This document shows positions 23,317-34,274 of a stretch of 64,000 bases of DNA, piece after piece. The notes beneath the pieces were generated by a model. The model saw nothing but the letters and a program-made list of their open reading frames with translations. It made no database searches and was not told the origin of the DNA. Numbering within the stretch: the stretch's first letter is position 1; every line of letters begins with the position of its first letter. The position numbers were made by a program, and so were the translations under genes. This DNA comes from Myripristis murdjan (lineage: Eukaryota > Chordata > Actinopteri > Holocentriformes > Holocentridae). The stretch is from NCBI RefSeq assembly GCF_902150065.1, contig NC_043990.1, positions 20,935,699 to 20,999,698 on the forward strand, in the 5' to 3' direction.

Positions 23317-24280
23317 TAAGAGAGGCTGGGACAGAGATTCACATCAGTTAGCATTAGACTGAAACCTCAGGCCAGGAGCACAGAAACAAAAACAGGTTCT
23401 GTTCTGTGTTTCATTAAATTGCTAAGAAGACTGGCATGCACAAATTCCTTGGAGTATTGAATTTGAGCAGACCTCAGACTCTTTTCACTCCCTCTGTCCC
23501 ATGGAAGACAGCCTTGCAAGAATTTATGATGTCATGAACTTGGGTGGAGGGCTTGGTGACTATCAGTGTCATGGCTCAGGAGCTTAGCTGGGCTGCCTGC
23601 ATCTTGAGTTTGAACCACACTGTGACAAGCAGGACTCACTTTGCAAATGAGCTCTCACCTTGAAAGTCTGTTGTGTATGGGACGCTGGACATTGAGGTGA
23701 TTACTGCTTTGTTTCAGCCTTTTAATCACATTACCACTTGTTGCTAGTGATGTTTATTTCGACAAGACATACCTTACATAGTTGAATCATCTTTTTCAAT
23801 CACAATATCTGAAAAAAAAAAAAAACAATGTGTCTGCACTCTAGCATGTTCCTGAAGAGCCTCCTTAATGTGTTTTCCATTCAGTCAGCACAGAACTGTA
23901 GTGAAGACCTCTTGTTGGTGAGGGACTGAAGGTTAGGGGTGCATTACTTTCCACACAACACACACCATTGTTCCACTTCTCAGCCCCGCCACTAGGCATT
24001 GTGGGATGGGGGACTCACATTTCCCTGGAGAGGAAGGAGCGCTGGCTGTTTCCTGTTTTGCGATGCTGGGTGGTGAAAGCTCTTCCTGTTCAGGGAAGAA
24101 GGGAAGAGGTCACTGAATTTGCCCCTCTCCACAGTAGCGGCTTCTGTGGCAGAGAGGGAGAATTCGGTCACAGACATGGCAGTCGCTGGTCAGTGGCTGC
24201 AGTGGTGCAGCAACGGGGCGGTGACTGTGTTTGGGTGCCGTTGCTATGGGTGGTTAAAGGGTGTGCTTTGTCTTGTGCAG
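22370..24280 (+). other. wipf3: wipf3 intron 1
   Basis: No exon is recognised. It contains a (CA)n run at 23273-23316 and an A-run at 23813. ORFs in this stretch are microsatellite readings or chance frames. Confidence 0.5.
23273..23316. repeat. (CA)n microsatellite
   Basis: An uninterrupted CA dinucleotide run of about 22 units lies in wipf3 intron 1. Confidence 0.97.
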
Positions 24281-24297
24281 GTAGCTGAGGCCGAGGC

Positions 24298-26797
24298 ATG
24301 CCGGCGCCCCCTCCTCCGCCACCACCTCCCCCCGCACCCCCTCCGCCACCCCCACCGAGCATCGCCCCGCCACAGGTAAGTCTGTGCTCACACATTCTTG
24401 ATTGAAACAGACTTAAATAACTATCAAAAGAACAATTCACCCAAATTAGAGGAAAAAACCTGTTTCCGTTTACCCCTACTGCACTCCATGCATCCAAATA
24501 GTCTCTGTGTGATTTGGCATGGTTTCCACACTGCCATGATCTCTGGTGGATTGTATTCTTTTGTCAAGCTCAAATGGTCAAAAATGTACATATGAAAAAC
24601 AGGTCTTTCAAAAAGCATAACCTAGATACTTGGCACAATCCACAGCTCTCATGGGTGAAGAGTTTTGTTTGGCACTAATTCCTGCTAAAGAACACCAGCA
24701 AACTGAATCTCTACGCCTTTAGTTCCTACTTGTTTTGGGTGGATTGATACAGTTTGCCACTGCTGTTTGGTAGGAAATAGTTAAAAAAAAAAAAAAATCC
24801 TTGCTCCAAGGGCTTTGGATTATTAGTATCTGTGTCATTGTTTGTGGAAGGAACTGTTTAATTTTTTGCACATGGAAGTTTTTGACCGTTTGAGCTTCTT
24901 TCTTTCTTTTTGAACTTTTTTCTTTTAAAACACACTCATCTCTCATACCAAGCAGTTTGTAATGATAGTTGAGAATATTTGACATGTTTACACACCCAGA
25001 TACATAAACACAGTTTCCCCCCATTGTTTCCTTGTCTCTCTGCCTCCCTCTTCTCTCTCTTTTAGGTTCTCTATTTCTCTCTCTGTGTCTCTGTCTCATG
25101 CAATTGTATACACTGACTCATGTCCTTCTCACTGACCACCAACCAAACACCTGGAGGTCATTTGCATTATTGATTAGAGGTACAGTTACACATCACACAC
25201 AGGCAGGCCCACAGTGGGGCAGACAGCAGACACAGTAGCAGCGTGGTGTTATGTTTCCATAGCGGGCTCACAGTGTCCTCATGCTAAATGAATTACTGCG
25301 TCTGGTAAATAGAGCAATGTGTCAGTCGGAGGGCCACGCTGCTGAGACAGGGCTGAGTAGCCTCTGGACACTGCAGCTGTCTGAAGTCATGAAACGCTTC
25401 GGTTTGGTTTGCAGACTTGTGGGAGTCTTTGAGGGGTTTCCAGTGGGTCCCAGACAAAATTGGGGACAGTTTACATCAGTATAATTAAACTCACTGAAAT
25501 GATCCTAACTAGAGAATGTATAGAAGTTAAGGCTTCACCCTCACCTCTAATTTGCATGCATGTGTGTGTGTGTGTCTATCTCTGTGCCTGAGTGCACGTC
25601 AAGCATTATTAAGAGCTGGCTAAGTGGTGAAGTCTGTGCTTTTGTAAACAAATGCACTTACCACAATACTGGCTTACAAAAACAACTGTGGTCAGAGAGA
25701 TCATTTTTTCATACATGCACTAAAATCTGGAATGAGATCCCATATTACATTGGCTCAATAACCTCTTTTACACATTTCAAACAAGTCCATAAACATGATC
25801 TGATGGAAGGACTCACCTGCAACCTCTAATTCAGCTCACACACACACCATCTCGCTCACTCAGTCCTTTCCCCTGTAGTGTCTGTGCTTTGTTTTTGGTT
25901 TTGTCTCTGATTGTTTCTTATTTTATTGTGTATTATATGACTTTGTCTTTTATGTGCTGCAGAACATAACTGAGTGAGGCCAGTTTAAATGTAACACATT
26001 TTAACATCTGTAATGTTCATTTTAATCTTTTCCTGCATAATAAAATAGTAATAAAATGAAAACAAACTGAACATTTGTCTGAGTAAATGTTAGAAAATGA
26101 TAAAAAAAGGAGAGAGACTTCACCCCAAACCAGTGTTATTATCAGTCAGAAAATGAGAAATATGACTAAAATTCAGACTACATTTAAGATGAAGTCAACT
26201 TAACTACCACATGAAAACTACATATAATCCAAGCATTGGTTGCTGAAGTAAAGTTACAGTAGATTTGTTGCTTTGAGAGAAATTTCTTTTTGACTGTTAG
26301 CCTAAAACAAATCTGTTTCTACCACTCCTGACAACTGATGCCTCCTTGTTAGATTTAATGTTCTTTACTGAGTCTGAATCTAGATAGCTAACGTCAGTCT
26401 AACTCTCATGTGGCTGCTTCTCAGCCGAGACGAAGCCTGCATTGTGCAAGAGTGGCATGGAAATGTTTTTCACACCAAAGCAGTATCTCACCTACCCACC
26501 ATTTTCAGTCAAAATAAAAGTCTTTTGCAAATATTTTACCATGGTGGGCAGTGATCTGGTAGATCTCTAACGACCTAGTCTATGCAACACCGGTCTCAAT
26601 TATGTTTAGAATGTCTTCTTTGCTCCGTGTGTGTGACAGTTGCGGCTGGACCCTCCTAAGCCACAGAGCAGTGGAGGAGGAGGTGGCAGGAATGCCCTGC
26701 TGGCTGACATCCAAAGAGGAGCCAAGCTCAAGAAAGTCACACAGGTCAATGACCGCAGTGCCCCTATTGTAGACAGTAAGAGCAACCCCTTTTACTG

Positions 26798-26834
<37 letters not shown>

Positions 26835-29177
26835 CTGGGTTTAGATACTTAATGACCTTCACATGCGGCTAGTGTCACTGGCTGTGAGTCATTCTCACAG
26901 GGCACAAAGAGGGAGGGGGAGGGAGAGACAGACTGGTAGTGCGTCTATATGTTGAGAGTTGAGATGTAAAAAAAAAAAACTTGATTTGTCAGCATGAAGC
27001 CGTGGACGTGTGGAGGAAGTATAAGAGCTGAAGTGGGGAAAGAAAGAGAATGGGAGAGGAAACAGGAGTGGGAAACATAGTTTTTAGATGTGACGATGTG
27101 TTCACAGAGAGCCTGTTGTGTCTCTTGGCTATCTTTTGGCTCAGGGCTACACACATACACACTCACACACAAACACACACACACAGAAAACCAAGGGCAC
27201 ACTTCAGGAAGGAATGCCATACAGCAGATAAGAATGCAGTCAGAATAGGAAACTAGTGTATATGGTAGCAAAGACAATAGACAGGACATATGTCACCGCT
27301 ACACCATATGCCTCAAAAAACAACAACATGTTCATGTGAAGGAAGATAAAAACTTAAAGGACCATAGCAGTGATTTTGAATGTTTGGCCCAACAAATCAT
27401 TTAGCAAAATATCGCCAGTGTCCTAAAGATTTCACAGCATATAATCAAAATCCCTTGATGTCCAAACTTGAGTTTTTGGCTCCAACAGCCACCTTATAAC
27501 GTTCGGCTTCTAGCAAAGTTGTCACCGTTCATAAACTGATAATTTAGCGTGTAAAGAAAACCTTTCTCCCTGGAACTATTTTCTGTTTCACTCCACCCAA
27601 TTTCAAGTCATCAAAACACAACAGTTATTACCGTGATGGAATACTGGTGTGAAGAAAGTTTGAAGTCTCTGAAAGTTCATTTTCAAATCGTAGTGGAGTG
27701 AATGGAAACCAATGGCTGGATAAAAGGGAGGGAAAATGAGATCAGAGTTTTAATAGATGACTGCTTGCTTCTGGAAAGGATTAGAAAATTGAATTATTTT
27801 AATTGTGTAGATATTACTCTAAATCACTGGTATGGTCCTTTAATATGAGAATTGGTGAAGAATTTTTGTCAGAATTTAAGAGGAACATTTTTTTTCCAGA
27901 ACATCAGCCTGATGTTTTGAGTAGGTGTTTGGAGGAGTGCCATGTAAAACAAAAAAAAGGACCAAAATCAGTGTTTAGTGGTTTTGGCATGATGACACAG
28001 CGCATGCTCATAATCTTATTTCAGACTCTGATTTTTTGTGTTATAGTAATTTGTAATGTGTGTGTGTGTGTTACTCTCCAGAGCCCAAGGCCAGCGCTGG
28101 CGATGTATCTGGCAGCGTTGGTGCTTCTCAAGGCTCATCAGGAGGGATGGCACCCATGGGACCCTCTCTGGGGGGGCTCTTCGCTGGGGGGTTTCCCACC
28201 CTCAGGCCAATAGGTCAGAGAGACACAGCGGGCAAGACGCCAGGTTGGTAGTAGAGCTGTACCCAACTCAGAATTTCCACAGTCAAATTATAATCAGCGG
28301 TTCATTATGATGGTTCAACTTCTACTATACATTTCTTTCAACCTTTCTGATTCGATCAGATTTTTTTAATAGTCCCCGTGTCAATCAGAAAATGCATTGG
28401 CTCAAGTTTCAGTGTTGATAGACCACATTAATAATAACCAAAGCAGTCATAATCATAAAGATGCAACAAAGACATATATACATGTTTGAACATTTATGTT
28501 TGATCACATCAATTAAGACAGCTTCATAAATATTTGAATTGTAAGACAGTTTGAATTATCTGGCAGCTTTGGTGTAAAAATGAGGCAGTACACAGGTAAA
28601 TCTGATTAAATTATACTTGTATAACTTACTGCTTCACTTTTGAAAAACTGGAAAATGTAAACAAATAAATTATTAAATTACGTTACATTATTAGATAGCT
28701 TTAGCATAAATAGGTCTACATTCACATTTGTTTCAGTGCTTCTCCTGTATTTTTTTTCTCACAGCAACGGCATGCATATTTCCAATAGCAGTGGACAATT
28801 TACATTATTGAATTAGTACAGAAATATTATAGGAATGTCTTCATGAGTCCCTCGCTCTGTGCCCAGTCACACATTGCTCTTTGTCCTCTCATGAAGGTGC
28901 GTCTCTATAGAAACAGGCTATATTTGATCTGTTTTAATGTGGTATTACAGTGCACACTGACTGTCTTAAAAAAAAAAACTAAGGAAAACAACTCCTTGAC
29001 TGTAACTTTTCCCTTTTTCTGTCACAGATCACTCAAATTTTTCACTCTCAGGGGCAGCCGTAGTTGGTGGAATATTTTTTATCTCCAGCTCTACATCTTC
29101 TGCCTGTTTTTTATTGTTTTCTGGACGTCTTGGGGATGCCAATGACTCTGTCTAATGTGTGTGTGTGTGTGTGTATA

Positions 29178-29230
<53 letters not shown>

Positions 29231-31978
29231 TGTGCTGTAGTGACTCGATCGAGCTCATCTGCAGCACTGAAGCCGCTCTGGAACCCGCCTGCCTCAGCAG
29301 ACACGAGCGTCTCCGAGCCTCACAGGACTGCGGAGAGAGGAGGCGCTGCCCACCGTCCCGCCACAGCTCCGTCCTCCGCCCCGCCCTCCCCGTCTCATGG
29401 CAGCAAGCATCCCCCTCCTGCCCCCACCTCTTCCCCTCCTCCTCCTCCCCCTCCGCCTCCCCCGGCCCCACCCTCCTCTCCCCTTCCCCCTCCCCCACCA
29501 CCAGCCTTCCAGGACCGGCCCGCTGGCAAGCCTCCCCCTCTCCCCACCTGCCCGCCCCCTCCACCCCCCTCACAGGTCACCAAGCCTGCCTGGCTCCCCA
29601 TCCAGCACTCCCACCACACCGCTGTGTCCCAGCCTGCCACTCCCCCTCCCCCTCCTCCTCCTCCTCCTCTGCCCTCTGCGCCGCCCTCCTCCGTCCCGGA
29701 CCGCTCCTCTGGCTACTTCTACCCTCTGCCCCCCTCCCCTGTCCAGTCCGAACCCTCCAGGTTCCCCATCTTGCGGGATAGCCCGCTGGGACCTCCTCCG
29801 CCACCTCCTCCTCCTCCCCTCCCCACTTCCTTTACCCCCAGCTGTCCAACCACCCTGCCCCCTCCCCCACCCAAGGTGCCACCTATGCCTTCCCCAGCCA
29901 TGCGCTCTCTTCCACCCTCGTACCCCTGCACTGCTCCCACCCGACGGCCACCCGCTGTGCCCAGAAGTGCAGGTATGTGCACACCAGGAGCAGGAAAACA
30001 ATTACAAATCTAGGAATTTCTCAAGATTTTAGCATAAACTGTGTTCAGACGTTCCCCACTTTTCATCTTCATATTGGCTGGTCTGTATTATCGGCCAGTG
30101 TTAGCTCAGCACAGACATGTTGCTGCCATGATATTGCAAGTTTGCCCAGTAGATTTCATTGCAGAGTAAATTATAAAAGCTGAGCTGATTGTTGGGTTCG
30201 GCAGTTAAGAAGTTAATTGCGCAACCGTAAAATATCAAGCCTTTAGTTTAAGTTTATTTACAGTTTACAGTCTCAAAGGGCTTAGACAGGGGATGACACA
30301 GTTTCACCCTCAGAGCAGGCAAGAAAACTCAGAAAAACCTACGGTTAATTGGGAAGAGGGAAGGAAAACCTGCATATCTTTGTTTCGGTTATTTGGTTAC
30401 CACATTTGAGGATTCCTTGCTACAAATGTGTTTTTTATGTATATGAAGAAAATATGATCTGATATGTTGTTATTCAAAGTTCTTTATCTTTGCATTCTGG
30501 CAAGGTGGAGAGCTTTCTAAGGCTGCTTTCATAGGACATAAAGCGTCTCAAGAAGCAAGGCTTGCTGCAAACCTTCTGTGTGTGGACTTTAGAAAAGTAT
30601 TATTTTAGAGACAGAAAAAGATTAACTTTGCTACCAGCTTAGCTTGCTGCTGAAATCATTTACATTGCTATGCAGCACAAATCTTGACAACAGCTTGCAA
30701 CCTACCTAATTTGCATTGCCTACGCAGGTAACCTGACATAAATCTCCATTCCAAAAATGTATGTGAGTACATACTGTACGTGACATCTTCCTTGGGTGAA
30801 GAAGAACAAGCAGGGTTTCTCTCTATGAAGGCAGCTGACAGTGAAACACGGTTAAAGATAATGAGCAGAATTAATTTGGAGAAAACCCCAGCAGAAAAAA
30901 ATGGTGGTCATTGACTGTAGTTTTTATAAATAGTCAATATGGAGCAGGTATGCTGTGTTGTGGGAGTTTTACATAACAGTGGCAGGTATTGCAGCTTGTC
31001 ATTACAGGAGAGAAAGTGTGCATTGTGCAATATGTTATTTTATCAGCACATACTACAATTAATGCATTGCTTTTTTCTCAGAGAAAAAGGGGTATTTAAT
31101 GGACACATCATCATCATCATCAGTTTATGTTGTTTTGTATGAAATCTTGCTGATCCGGTCGGGCCTTGTTGCTCATGGTAACAGGTTCGGGTCGGCTGGC
31201 TCCTCCTCCTGCTCCTCCGGCCCGGTCGCCCTCCACTGAACTCTCCAGCCGCATTCCTCCCCCTCCAGCGCCTCCCCTGCCCCCGTCCAGCCTCAGGAAT
31301 GGACACCTACACAGCCTTGGTGAGCCTCTGTGTGACTTAATTCACAGCTTTAACAGAATATATTGTAGACATCCGAACAAGCTGCAGTTTCTGGAGCATG
31401 AACATTACAAGCAGCCAAAAAACAAGCTGTGCAAAAGCCATAATGTTCATATTGTAACAATATTTCACTGAAGAGTGATGTGCTCTGAAAAGAAATTGAA
31501 TAGATAATAAGGAGAAAGATTTAAGGGACAGGTTTTTTTTTTTTTTATCATTTTATTTTTTTACAGAGGAAGTACATGGAATAATAGAGGGGTTTTCCTT
31601 CAGTAGGGAGAAAGTGTCAAGGGTGTGAAGGTCATTCCACCACTGGAGAACCAAGAGGGAAGAGTCTTTTATTTTGAAGTGAGGACAGACAAAATACCAA
31701 CCTCAAGCAATGATATCTATGGTCTTCCCTTGTAGATGACTTTGAATCCAAGTTCCAGTTCCACCCTGTAGAAGATTTACCCCCTCCTGAGGAATTCAAG
31801 CCCTTCCCTCGGATCTACCCCAGCAAAGAAAACAGAGGTAGCAGCACGATATACTCATCTCTGCTCAATTTTTTCTCAAGACTGTGTCATCTATTGATTT
31901 TTTTTTTTTTTCATTTCTTTTTCCTTTTCTCCTGTAGTGAACCCCACACCACCTGGGATTAGGACACACCTCAGATGA
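24298..31978 (+). CDS. wipf3: WAS/WASL-interacting protein family member 3 (WIPF3/CR16)
   Basis: Seven coding exons join in phase: 24298-24375, 26640-26775, 28082-28243, 29241-29972, 31185-31319, 31736-31837 and 31938-31978, giving 461 aa (human WIPF3 is about 480). The protein binds actin and N-WASP and regulates actin assembly in the cytoplasm. Exon 1 is a polyproline start (MPAPPPPPPPPP). Exon 2 carries the WH2 actin-binding motif (RNALLADIQRGAKLKKV, then NDRSAP). Exon 3 carries LGGLFAGGFPTLRPIGQRD. Exon 4 is a 244-residue proline-rich body with many SH3/profilin-type runs. Exon 5 has PPPAPPARSPSTELSS. Exon 6 is the WASP-binding block DDFESKFQFHPVEDLPPPEE followed by RIYPSK. All introns are GT-AG. 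The PPPAPPARSP..ELSS and RPxGQRD segments favour WIPF3 over WIPF1/2, as does synteny. The gene is convergent with fkbp14. Confidence 0.95.
25560..26045 (+). mobile_element. LINE 3' fragment (CR1/L2-type ORF tail)
   Basis: A plus frame up to 25829 reads SERSFFHTCTKIWNEIPYYI and then GSITSFTHFKQVHKHDL. The pattern RSF....K.WN.IP..I..I.SF..FK...K.. is the C-terminal signature of CR1/L2-like LINE ORFs. The following 200 bp are T-rich and end near an AATAAAATAGTAATAAAATG tail at about 26036. It lies in a wipf3 intron in the same orientation as the gene. Confidence 0.5.
26801..26830. repeat. (CA)n microsatellite beside wipf3 exon 2
   Basis: The run begins 25 bp downstream of the exon 2 donor (GTAAGAGC at 26776), so it lies at the start of the intron. 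Confidence 0.95.
27354..27843. mobile_element. Non-autonomous inverted-repeat element with TTAA ends
   Basis: The left end TTAAAGGACCATAGCAGTGA mirrors the right end TCACTGGTATGGTCCTTTAA. Counting TTAA as the target-site copy, the terminal inverted repeats are about 18-20 bp with one or two mismatches, and the interior is 482 bp. No coding sequence is present. TTAA duplication is typical of piggyBac and Kolobok transposons, so this looks like a MITE of one of those superfamilies. It lies in the wipf3 intron before exon 3. Confidence 0.75.
29155..29232. repeat. (GT)n microsatellite abutting wipf3 exon 4 acceptor
   Basis: A slightly interrupted GT run occupies the 3' end of the intron and stops within 10 bp of the TGCTGTAG acceptor at 29240, replacing most of a normal pyrimidine tract. 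Confidence 0.95.
30240..30375. repeat. Possible dispersed repeat in wipf3 intron
   Basis: The words TTTACAGTCTCAAAGGGCTT, GGGGATGACACAGTTTC, CAAGAAAACTCAGAAAAACC and TTAATTGGGAAGAGGGAAGG appear in the order of a repeat common in fish genomes (fragment '...cctcaaagggcttta...ggaaaaactcccagaaaaacc...'). I recognise it only loosely. Confidence 0.35.
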
Positions 31979-32201
31979 GTCATGGCCTCAAACTGGCCCT
32001 CATCCCCACACACAGCAAGCAGCTAGTCTCAAACCTCCCTCCTCCTGCTCCTCCTGCTCCTCCTCCTCCACTGTGATGATGGGAAGTTAATGAGAAGAAC
32101 ACCAAAGGCAGTGGCCAAGGGCTTTGTTTGGTTTGGATGCAAGCTCCGTGTCTATTGTGTGTGCCGTGCGGATCACAAATGGGTCACTTACTGTGAGTGT
32201 T

Positions 32202-32202
<1 letters not shown>

Positions 32203-32251
<49 letters not shown>
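32203..32251. repeat. (GT)n microsatellite in wipf3 3' region
   Basis: A long, nearly perfect GT run lies about 225 bp after the stop codon, probably inside the 3' UTR. Confidence 0.95.
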
Positions 32252-32253
<2 letters not shown>

Positions 32254-32380
32254 TTGTGTATGTGAGTGTCAAACTGGGTCCCGCCTAATACTGACTATGT
32301 GACCTCTAACCTTTTCCAGTGTGGAATGTTTTGAATGTGTGTGAGAGGAGGGTTCTCCCTACAGTGCTCCCTCTCAATTA

Positions 32381-32382
<2 letters not shown>

Positions 32383-32436
<54 letters not shown>
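32383..32436. repeat. (CT)n(CA)n compound microsatellite
   Basis: CT units with one interruption pass directly into CA units. Confidence 0.95.
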
Positions 32437-34274
32437 TACATGGACAGTGTCTTCCAGTAGAAACAGCTTAAAGATATGAAGTATCATGTTTTGATACAGT
32501 GGCTATCTGTGTTATGCACTGTTCTGATCTGGTATATTGTACTACTTTTAGCGTCTAGGCCAGACACCCTTTGAACCATGCAGTCTGAAACTGTTCTTAG
32601 ACGGAAATATGTAATTGTGTCCCTCAACATCTACAACTTTGAACCACAAGATGCTCAGTTAGCGGCTAGAATAAATGTTGGACATGCTCAGACATGAAAT
32701 GCACTGCTTTCCCAAAACTTTACAGTGTCTTTAGTTCAATCCTTCACTCGTCCAGCATGACAGTCCTCTTGAGATGTTATTAATAGTTTCCTTTGCTGTG
32801 GGACTTCAAGGACCCATGCGGCCAACAGTAGTAGACTATGAACTTTGGCTGGTTTGCAACCAGTAAACCCCTTTTATTCAGTTCAACTCTTGTGTGAATA
32901 GAAATTACAAGTGAAAACTGCAGCTGTTCACTTGCACAGCAATGGTTTGCTAACCTCAAGAGTTCATTAATAATTGTACGTATACAGTATTGGTGCTCTA
33001 CATGTTTGTCTGCTTTTTTTTTTTTTTACCTGCAGCCAGTTCATGAAAATGTAAAGGAAAATCTAACATGTTAAGACTACTGACATTTTAGGCACTGTGA
33101 GAATGTATTTCTATTATGTTACAAGTTTAAATGTAGATTAAGTGTTGTCCTTTGCCTGCAAATTGATGAGTGAGGTGTACTTGGTATTTCATTTTCCTCC
33201 AATGTTGTATCCAACACTAACTTTTGTGAAGACAGTGCCACCTACTGGTTCAATATGCAAAGTATTATATAGGAGCCACCAATTAAACCACTGTATTTTG
33301 TTTTTGTGTAAGAAGTTGACATGGTTGTTTTATTTATTGCAAAATTCCTACATACTACACACACACTTGAAAATATGTAATAACAGTCATGATAACCTTA
33401 TGACCTTGGAGAATTTAGTCTTGATTTGTTTGTATCCAAAGCTAGAAAAAAAGAGCCAAAACTCTTTGTAGTGTTGCTCTACTGACAGAAGGACACTTGG
33501 TAGACATCATGATAGTACAAAATATTACATTCCAGAGACTTAATGCACTTTATGGTTTAAGATTCACCTATATGTAAACTTTCAAAGCAGCTTCCAGTTC
33601 ATTGTTAAATTGAGCTTTGGTGTTTGAAAAACCAGAATGAAACTGCACTCATCTCTACATAAAAAAAGAGAATAAAAATAAACTATTAAAGAGGATGTGT
33701 GCGCATTGAAGAGGGCAAGTTCATTCTGTTTTTTTCAAAACTACATAGCAACACAAACATCTCAGAGTCTCATGCATCTCATTTCATTTAAGATTCTCAC
33801 TTATAATACAGTCAGTTGCTTTTCCTTATTTTTTTTTCATCAGACATTTAGTTATACTGATTATAGAAACAGATAATTTTTTTTCTTGAAAATTCAGATG
33901 CAGGACACAATGAATTATTTTTCTGGATTTGTATAGTGTTAAGATGTTTTTAGAATTTAAGAGAGTGGGGCTGACCATGGTCTCAAGAGGAGCAAATATA
34001 AGTGATTCACAATGAGCTCCTATAGCCAAGCACACAAAACCACAATGATCTACCAAACTGATAAAACACTAAAAGCAGTACATTAATAACCTCATGGCCC
34101 TACCACACATAAGTTTCACACACCGCCGAGTACAAAGCCTGTACAAAACTGAAACACTGATGTAACCTGAGAACGCCCTGGCGATTTCACGTTGCTCTAC
34201 AATAAAGCGTTTCCACGGCAAATGAATAAAAACTGGAGAAGGACGCTGAGTGAGTCATGGGACGCCGAGGGATT

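Larger units (their letters stand above)
31979..34100 (+). other. wipf3: wipf3 3' UTR and convergent intergenic gap
   Basis: After the wipf3 stop come (GT)n at 32203-32251 and a (CT)n(CA)n compound run at 32383-32436. Several AATAAA words follow (32670, 33672), which could serve as wipf3 polyadenylation signals. A reverse-strand AATAAA (TTTATT near 33331) could serve fkbp14. No other exon is seen. Confidence 0.5.

Noticed and set aside
29091-30032. Several long overlapping frames on both strands in the wipf3 large exon
   Set aside because: They are shadows of the proline-rich wipf3 exon; repetitive CCN codons leave all frames open. Only the frame that continues in phase with neighbouring exons and carries WIPF3 features was kept.
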